A stretch of DNA of 64,000 bases from Natronoflexus pectinivorans (GCF_004345615.1 NZ_SLWK01000004.1:1-64000); one strand, 5' to 3'. Counted from the stretch's first letter, positions 27,815 to 36,709 are shown. The notes: generated by a model not told the origin, from the letters alone. Numbers and translations are program-made.

Positions 27815-27906
27815 AGTTCAACCCCATTCGGGGTTGAAGTGTGTTTCGTGAAGTGCCGTGGGTTTTCACCTCTCGGTTATTGAAATTATGTCCTTTCAGG
27901 ACATAA
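27815..27906. repeat. Multi-hairpin intergenic element
   Basis: Two hairpins, TTCAACCCC/GGGGTTGAA (27817-27838) and TATGTCCT/AGGACATA (27887-27905), flank a middle segment with GCCGTGGGTTTTCACC...CGGTTATTGA. This layout of outer GGGGTT-type hairpins around a GTGGG-TTTCACC centre resembles intergenic palindromic repeats common in Bacteroidota genomes. With repeat copy B it fills the 375-bp gap between purB and the ABC exporter. Confidence 0.55.
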
Positions 27907-28021
27907 AAATCACGCATCAAAATATGTATCGCGCTTAAGGGCTTTTTCATATAAACCTATTGGATTAAGACTAAAACCAATTTTTCATAGTAGAATTAAT
28001 ATTACATTATATAAATTACCG

Positions 28022-29845
28022 ATGAAGGACTTCCTATCCATAGCATTAAGATATCTCCCACCTTACAAGCATTTACTGGCACTAAACTTCATGTTTAACC
28101 TGCTGTCGGCCATTTTTGCTGTATTCTCTGTGGCATTAATGATCCCCATGTTGGAAATTATTTTGATGCAGGACAGTGAGGTATATGAATTGATGCCATG
28201 GACAATGGAATTTGATGCTCTAAAGAACAATCTCTATTATTATATTACATTATTAAAAGACAAATACGGGCCGGGTTGGTCGCTCCTATTTGTCGGTATT
28301 TTTCTTGTTACCGGAACACTCTTTAAAGTTCTAAATGCCTATATGGCATCATACACCAGCGTTGGAATACGTAACGGCGTGGTTCGCGACCTTCGTCACC
28401 AGATATACAATAAAATCCTAAATCTTCCCATGGGATTTTTCAGCGATGAACGCAAAGGCGATATCATTGCACGCAGCACAGGAGATGTGCAGGAAGTTGA
28501 AAACTCCATCATGTCGTCGCTAGATATGTTTCTGAAAAATCCTGTATTGATTCTGGTTTTTCTAACCACCATGATGATTTTCAGCGTGCAACTCACCATT
28601 TTTGTACTCGTGATTCTTCCATTTGCCGGGCTCATAATTGGCAGAGTTGGTAAAAGCCTGAAAAGACGCTCCATGAAAGGGCAGAATAAAATGGGCGACA
28701 TCCTTGGTGTATTAGAAGAGACCCTCTCAGGCTTAAGAATTGTAAAAGCCTTTAACGCCGAAAAGCGAATGGGGAAAAAATTCGATGGCGAAATTGACGA
28801 GTACCGGTCAATTATGAACAAGTTGATGCGCCGCAGGGATTTGGCTCATCCAATGAGTGAGTTTTTAGGTACCATTGTAGTGGTTTTGGTGGTATGGTTC
28901 GGCGGAACTCTCATCCTGAACGAAGACAGCGGCTTACAACCCGCTGCATTTCTGGCTTATATCGGAATTTTCTACCAAATAATCAATCCGGCAAAAGCCT
29001 TCTCACAGGCTGTTTTCAGCATTCAAAAAGGATTAGCAGCTTATGAAAGAATCGACAAAATTCTTCAGGCAGATATCTACATCAAAGACAAAGAAAATGC
29101 AAGAGAGATTAGCCATTTAGGTAAAAATGTTGAATATAAGAACGTGACATTTTCTTATGGAGAACGTCCGGTTCTTAAGAATGTGAGTATTGAGATTCCC
29201 AAAGGAAAAACAATTGCGCTAGTGGGGCAATCAGGAAGCGGTAAATCCACGTTCGTGGATTTACTTCCAAGGTTTTATGATATTCAGCAGGGAACCATTT
29301 CCATTGATGGCATCGATATCAGAGACCTAAAAATTCTAGATTTAAGAAACCTCATGGGAAATGTGAATCAGGAAGCCATTCTTTTCAACGATTCTATATA
29401 CAACAACATCACTTTTGGGGTTGAACATGCCACCATGGAGCAGGTTATTGAAGCAGCAAAGGTAGCCAACGCGCATGATTTCATCATGGAGACAGAAAAC
29501 GGTTACGATACGGTAATCGGAGACAGAGGCAACAAACTATCCGGTGGTCAGCGGCAACGTTTAAGTATTGCACGAGCTGTTTTAAAAAATCCACCCATTC
29601 TTATCCTCGATGAAGCCACTTCGGCACTCGACACCGAATCGGAACTATTAGTTCAACAAGCGCTAGAGAACCTCATGGAGCACCGCACATCCATTGTGAT
29701 TGCTCACAGACTATCGACCATTCACAACGCCGATAAAATTTGTGTTTTTCATGATGGAGAAATCGTAGAAACCGGAACGCACAATGAGTTAATCCAAAAA
29801 GACGGAATCTACAGAAAACTACACTCGCTACAAATGAGAGATTAA
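28022..29845 (+). CDS. ABC exporter, MsbA-like (permease-ATPase fusion)
   Basis: This is a 607-residue half-transporter. Six membrane helices lie in about 15-340 and the ATPase domain in about 365-605, with Walker A GQSGSGKST (402-410), signature LSGGQRQRLS, Walker B ILILDEATSALD and the H-loop IAHRLS. The best guess is lipid A-core flipping to the outer leaflet of the inner membrane (MsbA), since Gram-negative Bacteroidota carry MsbA-like half-transporters of this length. Peptide or drug export cannot be excluded. It is transcribed alone. Confidence 0.85.
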   Translation: MKDFLSIALRYLPPYKHLLALNFMFNLLSAIFAVFSVALMIPMLEIILMQDSEVYELMPWTMEFDALKNNLYYYITLLKDKYGPGWSLLFVGIFLVTGTLFKVLNAYMASYTSVGIRNGVVRDLRHQIYNKILNLPMGFFSDERKGDIIARSTGDVQEVENSIMSSLDMFLKNPVLILVFLTTMMIFSVQLTIFVLVILPFAGLIIGRVGKSLKRRSMKGQNKMGDILGVLEETLSGLRIVKAFNAEKRMGKKFDGEIDEYRSIMNKLMRRRDLAHPMSEFLGTIVVVLVVWFGGTLILNEDSGLQPAAFLAYIGIFYQIINPAKAFSQAVFSIQKGLAAYERIDKILQADIYIKDKENAREISHLGKNVEYKNVTFSYGERPVLKNVSIEIPKGKTIALVGQSGSGKSTFVDLLPRFYDIQQGTISIDGIDIRDLKILDLRNLMGNVNQEAILFNDSIYNNITFGVEHATMEQVIEAAKVANAHDFIMETENGYDTVIGDRGNKLSGGQRQRLSIARAVLKNPPILILDEATSALDTESELLVQQALENLMEHRTSIVIAHRLSTIHNADKICVFHDGEIVETGTHNELIQKDGIYRKLHSLQMRD

Positions 29846-29965
29846 ACTAAAATCAATCAAGTAATTACATCTCCTCAAACCACAGTGTAACAACACTGGC
29901 TGCGGCTACGTACAAACACATTATATATAAAGGCACAACTATTGTTGTAACTTTATACGTAGGGT

Positions 29966-30048
29966 CAAGTTAATCATAAAGTATTGTGCGTTTAGCGTCC
30001 CCCCTAGGGGGTTAGGGGTGAGCGTTGGAGACAATGCAGGTTTGACTT
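29966..30048 (+). repeat. MITE-like dispersed repeat, copy C
   Basis: Starts CAAGTTAATCATAAAG and ends GCAGGTTTGACTT, with the core GTCCCCCCTAGGGGGTTAGG and TGAGCGTTGGAGACAATG. Same orientation as copies A and B. It ends 40 bp before the next start codon, so it may supply or disrupt that gene's leader. Confidence 0.75.
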
Positions 30049-30087
30049 AACAATAATAACAAATCAACCAAACAAACCATTATCAAT

Positions 30088-30762
30088 TTGATTAGAATTT
30101 TAATCATATCAATTCTCACTCTTTGTTTCACGATAAATGAAATAAACGGAGAAAATCCTGAACATGGCTGGTTCAAAACACCGGACACGACAATTTTAAT
30201 GCCCAAGAAATGGGATATTCCCGAAAAACACCATCCACCGTTACAAGAAATTGTTCCCGATGTGCAGTCATTACACGACCAGAGAATCACTGTAAAATAT
30301 GCTCATATTGGAACCACCATGAATGCACGGCCTACCATTTGGTCATTGATCTTCAGAAACAGGGATAACAGGCACTACATCATCCGTGTAAATAAAAACG
30401 AGGAGTTTGAGGGGGTACAGTACAATCCTGACATTCCCATGGAATCACGCATTGGCTTATGGATTCATGAGCTGATGCACATCAAGGATTACAACGACAG
30501 GGGATTTTTCGGTGTACTGGAACGAGGCTGGCAATATCTTTCCAAAAGAGGACGCGCTAAATTCGAATATGAAATCGACATGATGGTAATCGAAGCAGGA
30601 TACCGGTACTACCTATACAGATGGGCTTACTATGTTTTGTACGATTCTAACGCCTCCGATGATTACAAGCAATACAAAAGAGATGTATATCTTACACCTG
30701 AAGAAATCCTTGGCGATATGGACGAATTGGGTTATGTACACATCCCTCTCTTCTTCTTTTAA
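30088..30762 (+). CDS. Exported HExxH metallopeptidase-like protein
   Basis: This is a 224-residue protein read from TTG 30088; no in-frame ATG is available upstream, and a signal-like hydrophobic segment (residues 2-20) follows, so TTG is probably the true start. The zinc motif is HELMH at 127-131, followed by Glu/Asp-rich helices (EYEIDMMVIEAGY, about 168-180) that could supply the third ligand. The family is not recognised; the size suggests a minimal zincin. The 3' end overlaps the convergent lutA by 4 bp. Confidence 0.7.
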   Translation: MIRILIISILTLCFTINEINGENPEHGWFKTPDTTILMPKKWDIPEKHHPPLQEIVPDVQSLHDQRITVKYAHIGTTMNARPTIWSLIFRNRDNRHYIIRVNKNEEFEGVQYNPDIPMESRIGLWIHELMHIKDYNDRGFFGVLERGWQYLSKRGRAKFEYEIDMMVIEAGYRYYLYRWAYYVLYDSNASDDYKQYKRDVYLTPEEILGDMDELGYVHIPLFFF

Positions 30763-31478
30763 AACGAAGCCAGCACTCTGGCAATATGGGCTGTTTTAAT
30801 TGGCAGCTTGCGCTTTTCAATAATTGAATTTAAGTTTATAAAACAGGACGCCTCTGACGAAATAATATATTCAGCTCCGGTATTCAAGGCATGCTCCAGC
30901 TTTTGCTCGGCCATGGCCACAGAAACTGAAGGGAATTTAACCATAAAAGTACCGCCAAATCCACAACAGGTACCGGTTTCTGCCATCTCAATCAATTCCA
31001 GATTACTAACATTCGACAGTAATACTCGGGGTTCATTTTTTAATCCATAATCTCTGAGAGCTGAGCATCCATCATGATAAGTTACTTTATAAGAAAAATC
31101 AGCATCAAATGACGTGACTTTGAGATGATTCACTAAGAAATCTGTATATTCAAATACATTTATAACAACATTATTCAATCTCTGAAGAACATCAGGTTGG
31201 TTTTCAAAAATCTTACTGTAATGATTTTTAATAAAACCGGCACAAGACGCAGAAGGCACTATTATCGGTACATCGCCGGAAAAATCCGTGAGGAATTTTT
31301 CCGCCATTTTTTCTGAGTGTTTCCAGTAACCACTATTATAAAAAGGCTGTCCGCAACAAGTCTGTTCAGGATTGTAATTCACTTCCACACCGGCTTTTTC
31401 AAGGGTTTTTATCATATCAAAACCAATACGTGGAAACATTTCATTGATAAAACAAGGAATGTAAAGCTCTACTTTCAT
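30759..31478 (-). CDS. lutA: (Fe-S)-binding protein, LutA/YkgE type
   Basis: This is a 239-residue protein with two CCG domains: the first Cys cluster is TCCGQPF at about 40-46 and the second is GTCCGFGGTF at about 177-186, with additional Cys in SASCAG and HDGCSALRD. LutA-type subunits bind iron-sulfur clusters and work with LutB/LutC or a flavoprotein to oxidise L-lactate or glycolate. LutB and LutC are not in this window, so this copy may serve a different dehydrogenase. Its 3' end overlaps the convergent metallopeptidase gene by 4 bp. Confidence 0.88.
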   Translation of the reverse strand: MKVELYIPCFINEMFPRIGFDMIKTLEKAGVEVNYNPEQTCCGQPFYNSGYWKHSEKMAEKFLTDFSGDVPIIVPSASCAGFIKNHYSKIFENQPDVLQRLNNVVINVFEYTDFLVNHLKVTSFDADFSYKVTYHDGCSALRDYGLKNEPRVLLSNVSNLELIEMAETGTCCGFGGTFMVKFPSVSVAMAEQKLEHALNTGAEYIISSEASCFINLNSIIEKRKLPIKTAHIARVLASF

Positions 31479-31548
31479 ACAAAATTGTAAAAACAGCGTA
31501 AATTTAATAAATTGTTAAAGAGATTTATTAATGTAACCTTTTATTTAG

Positions 31549-31556
31549 TATTTTTG
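31549..31556 (+). promoter_or_regulatory. Promoter -7 element
   Basis: TATTTTTG matches TAnnTTTG, 37 bp before the start of the exported mini-protein gene at 31594. Confidence 0.4.
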
Positions 31557-31593
31557 TAGAAGTATAAGGTATGCTTTTTGATAAGAATATATT

Positions 31594-31941
31594 ATGAATA
31601 ATTTTTACAATGTAATTCGTATAACTCTTGTATGTTTCTTTGTTTTGCTTTCAGCAAACAAAGTAACAGGTGCTACCTTTGATTTCAGCGAAGAACCGGC
31701 TGTTAAAACAACCGTTTCAGTCAACACCAATGGAGACATTGTTGTAAATAATCCTGACGAAGAAAATTATACCATACAGGTTTTTGACCTCACAGGAAAA
31801 GAGATTCTGCGTCGTGAAGTGATTTCAGAAATTGGAGCACAAACACTAAGCAGTTCATCGCTTCGGCGGGGTGTCTATTTGGTTCGTGTAACTCCTGCAT
31901 CCAATGCTCCTTCAGCTACAATAAAAATCATGATCAGGTAA
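31594..31941 (+). CDS. Exported mini-protein resembling a free sorting/DUF3244-like domain
   Basis: This is a 115-residue protein with a signal peptide at about 1-27 and a single beta-sandwich-like domain. The domain (YTIQVFDLTGKEILRREV, then LRRGVYLVRVT, then IKIMI) closely follows the pattern of type IX secretion C-terminal sorting domains or the small DUF3244 family, yet there is no passenger protein. It is therefore either a secreted stand-alone domain or a remnant of a larger T9SS cargo. The intact signal peptide and upstream promoter element argue for a real small gene. It converges with msrB. Confidence 0.7.
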   Translation: MNNFYNVIRITLVCFFVLLSANKVTGATFDFSEEPAVKTTVSVNTNGDIVVNNPDEENYTIQVFDLTGKEILRREVISEIGAQTLSSSSLRRGVYLVRVTPASNAPSATIKIMIR

Positions 31942-31945
31942 GCTC

Positions 31946-32407
31946 CTATTCTTCAATCTTTTTTTCCGGAATAAATACCATTGAAATGCTATTGACACAG
32001 TGTCGTGTGTTTTTAGGGGTAAATCCTTCGCCTTTAAAAACATGACCTAAGTGGCCATTACAATTGGCACACAGAATCTCCGTACGTCTTCCATCCGCAT
32101 CAGGCAGTCGCTTAACAGCTCCTTCTATTTCATCATCAAAAGCTGGCCAACCGCAAAGCGCATCAAACTTATCGGTACTTCTGTACAAATGAGCATTGCA
32201 TTGTCTGCAAGCGTAAACACCTTTTTCCCAATGGTCGTAGTATTCCCCTGTAAAAGGGCGTTCTGTGCCTTTATGTATAATTACACGAGTCTCTTCTACA
32301 CTTAACTCTCTGAATTTAAATTCCCTCATAGTATTTTCTATTGAATCATTTTGACTAAAAACAGTAAACCACAAAATTTCAAATAGCAACAAACAAAATA
32401 GTTTCAT
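31946..32407 (-). CDS. msrB: Peptide methionine-R-sulfoxide reductase, exported
   Basis: This is a 153-residue MsrB that reduces the R isomer of methionine sulfoxide. Zinc-binding pairs are Cys67/Cys70 and Cys113/Cys116; the catalytic Cys137 is in RHCVNS; Cys85 in LCGWPAF is a possible resolving residue. An N-terminal hydrophobic segment (residues 1-18, ending VFSQ) indicates export, so this copy likely protects periplasmic or outer-membrane proteins. Not fused to MsrA, and no MsrA is adjacent. Confidence 0.92.
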   Translation of the reverse strand: MKLFCLLLFEILWFTVFSQNDSIENTMREFKFRELSVEETRVIIHKGTERPFTGEYYDHWEKGVYACRQCNAHLYRSTDKFDALCGWPAFDDEIEGAVKRLPDADGRRTEILCANCNGHLGHVFKGEGFTPKNTRHCVNSISMVFIPEKKIEE

Positions 32408-32782
32408 AACGCTGTTTTCTTTTAAAACAAACCAATCAAAGTAAAGTTTCAGGAAACCATCCTGCCATATTTTCTAAAACTTAAGGGTTTGAAATCCTGG
32501 CAACTTAAGCATCATGTATTTGAATTATATTAGAATCAAAATTTCTCAAACCTGATATTGTTAAAAGCTAAAGCAGGCTTAATGAACTCATTTTATTTTT
32601 ACTCTTTCTAAATTACACCTTAAAAACCAATTTACGGGTGTTAATTTTACTTACCTCAAAGCCAATTTTTCTTAATTATAACTGATTGTAAAATTGATTT
32701 TTACAATTAAACACGACAGGAATATTTCATAAAAACAAAACCAAACCAAAATTAATCACCTGTTTTACAGCATATTTATAAG
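32408..32782. other. Intergenic region upstream of etfB, no gene seen
   Basis: AT-rich sequence without a convincing open frame or RNA gene. It contains AACTTAAGGGTTTGAAATCC and a nearby AACTTAAG repeat (about 32480-32510), and nothing else of note until the etfB promoter. Confidence 0.4.
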
Positions 32783-32812
32783 TTGTGCAAATGCGCTCTT
32801 TTGTTATATTTG
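32783..32812 (+). promoter_or_regulatory. Consensus Bacteroidota promoter of etfB
   Basis: TTG at 32783-32785, exactly 19 bases, then TATATTTG at 32805-32812. This is an excellent match to TTG-N19-TAnnTTTG, 38 bp upstream of the etfB start codon, and supports the chosen start at 32851. Confidence 0.8.
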
Positions 32813-32850
32813 TGTTTCTCAAAATCAAATTAATACTTAAATTTTATAAA

Positions 32851-33723
32851 ATGGGATTAAAGATTATTGTTCTTGCTAAGCAGGTGCCTGACACACGTAA
32901 CGTTGGCAAAGATGCAATGAAAGCTGACGGAACTGTAAACAGAGCCGCGTTGCCGGCAATTTTCAATCCGGAAGACTTGAACGCCCTTGAGCAAGCATTG
33001 CGTTTGAAGGATAAGTATAAAGGATCCACCGTTACCGTATTAACCATGGGACCGGGACGCGCCGCCGACATCATACGCGAAGGGCTTTTCCGCGGGGCTG
33101 ATGATGGTTATTTACTTACCGACAGAGCATTTGCCGGATCTGACACATTAGCTACCTCTTATGCAATTTCTTGTGCTATCAGAAAAATTAAATCATTTGA
33201 TTTAATCATGGCTGGCCGTCAGGCCATTGATGGGGATACCGCTCAAGTAGGCCCACAGGTAGCCGAAAAACTCAATTTACCACAAATAACTTACGCTGAA
33301 GAAATTCTTAAAGCAGAAAAAGGAAAGATTCTTGTTAAAAGGCGTCTTGAGAGAGGTGTGGAAACAGTTGAAGGGCCATTGCCATGCGTCGTTACAGTAA
33401 ACGGATCCGCAGCGCCTTGCCGCCCCCGTGCAGCAAAGCTTCTGATGAAATACAAACACGCTAAAACCATGAGCGAGAAACAGTCTCAATCAGAAGATTA
33501 CATTGACATGAGTACCGACCGTCCATATCTCAACATAGCCGAATGGAGTGTAAATGACGTAGAAACCGATGACAAATGGCTGGGACTCACCGGTTCACCC
33601 ACAAAAGTAAAGAAAATTGAAAATGTGGTATTCCAGGCCAAAGAGTCGAAAGTACTATCTGATTCTGATAAAGATATTGAGGAATTGATGAGGGAGTTAA
33701 TTCTGAATCATACAATCGGTTAA
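32851..33723 (+). CDS. etfB: Electron transfer flavoprotein beta subunit
   Basis: This is a 290-residue EtfB that pairs with EtfA to carry electrons from acyl-CoA dehydrogenase. The start at 32851 (MGLKIIVLAKQVPDTRNV) fits the family N-terminus; the longer frame begins inside the promoter region. AMP/FAD-binding-type residues are seen in GRQAIDGDTAQVGPQVAE. It is the first gene of an etfB-etfA-acyl-CoA dehydrogenase set. A terminator-like hairpin separates it from etfA. Confidence 0.93.
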   Translation: MGLKIIVLAKQVPDTRNVGKDAMKADGTVNRAALPAIFNPEDLNALEQALRLKDKYKGSTVTVLTMGPGRAADIIREGLFRGADDGYLLTDRAFAGSDTLATSYAISCAIRKIKSFDLIMAGRQAIDGDTAQVGPQVAEKLNLPQITYAEEILKAEKGKILVKRRLERGVETVEGPLPCVVTVNGSAAPCRPRAAKLLMKYKHAKTMSEKQSQSEDYIDMSTDRPYLNIAEWSVNDVETDDKWLGLTGSPTKVKKIENVVFQAKESKVLSDSDKDIEELMRELILNHTIG

Positions 33724-33759
33724 TCGTTTAAAAAATTGATACAGTGTAAAAAGCTGTAC

Positions 33760-33782
33760 AAAAAAGCACCACGTGCTTTTTT
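33760..33782 (+). terminator. Hairpin between etfB and etfA
   Basis: AAAAAAGCAC (33760-33769) pairs with GTGCTTTTTT (33773-33782) around a 3-base loop, so it looks like an intrinsic terminator inside an operon. It could attenuate etfA or stabilise the etfB message end. Confidence 0.55.
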
Positions 33783-33807
33783 GAAAAACCAGAAAACTTA
33801 ATTACTC

Positions 33808-34827
33808 ATGAACAACGTATTTGTTATATGTGAAATGGATGAGGGAAAAGTTGCCGATGTAAGCCTTGAATTGCTTACCAAAGGTCGCACCCTTGCCAAT
33901 ACGCTTAAATGCAAGCTGGAAGCAGTTGTTTTAGGCCATAAAATCAGCGGAATAGAAAAAGAAATCATCCCATATGGTGCCGATGTGGTTCACATTGGCG
34001 ACGATGCAAGGCTAGCTCCTTACACTACCCTTCCACACTCTGCTGTTATTAACGGTTTATTTGCCGAAACAAAACCACAAATAGGTCTTTTGGGCGCCAC
34101 TACAATGGGTCGCGATTTAGGACCGCGCGTTTCTTCTGCTTTGGTTAGCGGATTAACCGCCGATTGTACCGCCCTCGAAATTGGCGACCATGAGGACAAA
34201 AAAGCAGGCAAAAACTACAAAGACCTACTTTACCAGATTCGTCCTGCTTTTGGAGGAAACATTGTAGCCACCATTATCAATCCCGATTGCCGACCGCAAA
34301 TGGCCACCGTACGCGAAGGGGTAATGAAAAAAGAGATTTTCTCTCCGAACCATAAAGGTGAAGTGAAAACTATTGATGTAAGCAAATACATCAAACCTGA
34401 AGATTTGGTAGTGAAAGTGATTGAACGCCACATGGAAAAAAGCCGTGTAAACATCAAAAACTCCTCCATCATTGTATCCGGTGGTTACGGCATGGGTTCC
34501 AAAGAGAATTTCAATGTTCTTTATGATTTAGCAGAAGCCATTGGTGCAGAAGTGGGTGCATCTCGTGCTGCTGTTGATGCAGGATATGCCGAACACGATC
34601 GTCAGGTAGGGCAAACTGGTATTACTGTTCGCCCAAAACTTTATATCGCTTGTGGTATTTCCGGACAGATACAGCACACCGCAGGAATGGAAGACTCTGC
34701 AATGGTCATTGCCATTAATAATGATGTTAATGCACCCATCAATAAGATTGCAGACTATGTAATTACCGGTGATGTTATGGAAATCATTCCTAAAATGATA
34801 AAGTTTTATAAGAAAAACAGCAAGTAA
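33808..34827 (+). CDS. etfA: Electron transfer flavoprotein alpha subunit
   Basis: This is a 339-residue EtfA. The C-terminal FAD domain (about 205-335) shows the family signature SGGYGMGSKENF, GASRAAVDAGYAEHDRQVGQ and ACGISGQIQHTAGM. It binds FAD with EtfB and passes electrons to a quinone or to a bifurcating partner. It lies 84 bp after etfB and 62 bp before the acyl-CoA dehydrogenase gene. Confidence 0.95.
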   Translation: MNNVFVICEMDEGKVADVSLELLTKGRTLANTLKCKLEAVVLGHKISGIEKEIIPYGADVVHIGDDARLAPYTTLPHSAVINGLFAETKPQIGLLGATTMGRDLGPRVSSALVSGLTADCTALEIGDHEDKKAGKNYKDLLYQIRPAFGGNIVATIINPDCRPQMATVREGVMKKEIFSPNHKGEVKTIDVSKYIKPEDLVVKVIERHMEKSRVNIKNSSIIVSGGYGMGSKENFNVLYDLAEAIGAEVGASRAAVDAGYAEHDRQVGQTGITVRPKLYIACGISGQIQHTAGMEDSAMVIAINNDVNAPINKIADYVITGDVMEIIPKMIKFYKKNSK

Positions 34828-34889
34828 AACTTGCTGTCGCATTAATTATTAAGTTGTAACGAACCTCACGGTTCTAAACAAATAACAAA

Positions 34890-36599
34890 ATGGCTAATTT
34901 TTTCACAGATAATACCGATCTCCTTTTTCATCTTCAACATCCGTTGATGAAGAAAATCGTAGCTCTTAAAGAGCGCGATTTTGAAGATAAGGACAAATTT
35001 GATTACGCCCCAATGGATTTTGAAGATGCAATGGACAGTTACGAAAAAGTGCTGGAAATTGTTGGCGAAATTTGTGGCGACATCGTAGCTCCCAACGCAG
35101 AAAGCGTTGACGCGGAAGGACCAAAAATTGTAAATAACGAAGTTATTTACGCCAAAGGCACGCAGGAAAACCTCGATGCATTGGTAAAAGCAGGTTTGAT
35201 GGGAATTACACTTCCACGAAAATATGAAGGTCTTAATTTCCCAATTGTTCCTTACATCATGGCTGCCGACATCGTGTCCCGTGCCGATGCAGGATTTGTA
35301 AACATATGGGGGTTGCAGGACTGCGCCGAAACCATCAACGAATTTGCTTCTGAAGACCAGAAAGAGCGTTTTCTGCCAAGAATATCCAATGGCGAAACTG
35401 CCGCAATGGACCTTACTGAACCCGATGCAGGTTCTGACTTACAGGCGGTTCAACTAAAAGCCACCTACAACGAAAAAGATGGCAAATGGTATCTGAATGG
35501 TGTAAAGCGTTTCATCACCAACGGTGACGGACATGTTTCCCTGGTACTTGCTCGAAGTGAAGCCGGAACTACCGATGGTCGTGGTCTTTCTATGTTTATT
35601 TACGACCGCAACCATAAAAAAGTAACCATCCGCCGCATTGAGAATAAAATGGGTATCAAAGGTTCCCCTACATGTGAACTGGTTTTTAAAGATGCTCCTG
35701 CTGAATTGGTTGGACAAACAAGAATGGGTCTTATCAAATACGTTATGGCGTTGATGAACGGAGCTCGTTTGGGAATTGGAGCCCAATCGGTTGGAATTTC
35801 CGAAGCAGCCTATCGGGAAGCTCTTGCTTACGCCGAAGAGCGTAAGCAGTTTGGCAAGACAATTATTGAATTTCCTGCTGTTTATGAACTTCTGGCCACT
35901 ATGAAAGCCCGTCTGGATGCATCCAGAACTTTACTGTATGAAACATCCCGCTATGTTGACATATACAAAAGCTATATGCACATCAGTGAAGAACGACAGC
36001 TCACCAAAGAAGAGCGTGCTGACATGAAATACTACCAGCGATTGGCCGATTTCTTTACGCCACTTTTAAAAGGAATGACCAGTGAATACTGTAACCAGTT
36101 GGCTTATGATTCGCTGCAAATACATGGTGGTAGTGGTTTTATGAAAGACTACCCCATTGAGAGAATTTATCGCGATGCACGTATTACCACCATTTACGAA
36201 GGGACAACCCAATTACAAGTTGTGGCAGCCATTCGGGGGGTAACTACAGGTTCCTATCTCGACAGAATTCGGGAATTTGAAGCCATGGCGATTAAACCTG
36301 AATTGCATGGTTTCCGCAGAACCCTAATTGGCATGACCGAAGAGTACGAAAAAGCCGTTCGCCAGGTAATGGAGGTAAAAGATAATGAATATCTTGATTT
36401 CCATGCCAGGAGATTGGTTGAAATGGCCGGACACATCATCATGGGATATTTGCTTTTACTGGATACCGAACGGGATGACAAATTCCGAACTTCAACGGAA
36501 ATCTATGTCAGAATGGGACGATCAGAGAACCGTGCGAGAGCAGAGTATATTGCAAATTGTACAATTGATGATCTTGGCTTTTTTAAGCCGGCGCAGTAG
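34890..36599 (+). CDS. Acyl-CoA dehydrogenase with C-terminal extension
   Basis: This is a 569-residue FAD enzyme for alpha,beta-desaturation of acyl-CoA. The N-terminal and middle domains include MDLTEPDAGSDLQ (about 175-187) and the C-terminal helical domain has QIHGGSGFMKDYPIERIYRD; the likely catalytic base is Glu437 in IYEGTTQ. About 120 residues follow the usual end of the fold, as in long bacterial forms. Together with etfBA it forms an electron-transfer unit for fatty acid or amino-acid-derived acyl-CoA oxidation. Whether it runs oxidatively or as part of a bifurcating complex cannot be told. Confidence 0.92.
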   Translation: MANFFTDNTDLLFHLQHPLMKKIVALKERDFEDKDKFDYAPMDFEDAMDSYEKVLEIVGEICGDIVAPNAESVDAEGPKIVNNEVIYAKGTQENLDALVKAGLMGITLPRKYEGLNFPIVPYIMAADIVSRADAGFVNIWGLQDCAETINEFASEDQKERFLPRISNGETAAMDLTEPDAGSDLQAVQLKATYNEKDGKWYLNGVKRFITNGDGHVSLVLARSEAGTTDGRGLSMFIYDRNHKKVTIRRIENKMGIKGSPTCELVFKDAPAELVGQTRMGLIKYVMALMNGARLGIGAQSVGISEAAYREALAYAEERKQFGKTIIEFPAVYELLATMKARLDASRTLLYETSRYVDIYKSYMHISEERQLTKEERADMKYYQRLADFFTPLLKGMTSEYCNQLAYDSLQIHGGSGFMKDYPIERIYRDARITTIYEGTTQLQVVAAIRGVTTGSYLDRIREFEAMAIKPELHGFRRTLIGMTEEYEKAVRQVMEVKDNEYLDFHARRLVEMAGHIIMGYLLLLDTERDDKFRTSTEIYVRMGRSENRARAEYIANCTIDDLGFFKPAQ

Positions 36600-36618
36600 A
36601 GCAAATGAATGAAAGATT

Positions 36619-36653
36619 AAAAGGGTTAACTGATAAATCCAGTTAACCCTTTT
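36619..36653. terminator. Terminator downstream of acyl-CoA dehydrogenase
   Basis: Stem AAAAGGGTTAACT (36619-36631) pairs with AGTTAACCCTTTT (36641-36653) around a 9-base loop. It ends the etf operon and may also serve the convergent murU transcript. Confidence 0.8.
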
Positions 36654-36709
36654 TAATTGTATGAAGATCAAAAGATACTGTTCTGCGAAAACCATCTTTA
36701 AAGAACTAT

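Noticed and set aside
27817-27905. tRNA or riboswitch candidate
   Set aside because: The hairpins do not form a cloverleaf or a known riboswitch pattern; an intergenic repeat explains them better.
28396-28821. 141-codon minus-strand frame inside the ABC exporter
   Set aside because: Antisense shadow of the permease domain, with no motif or ribosome-binding context of its own.
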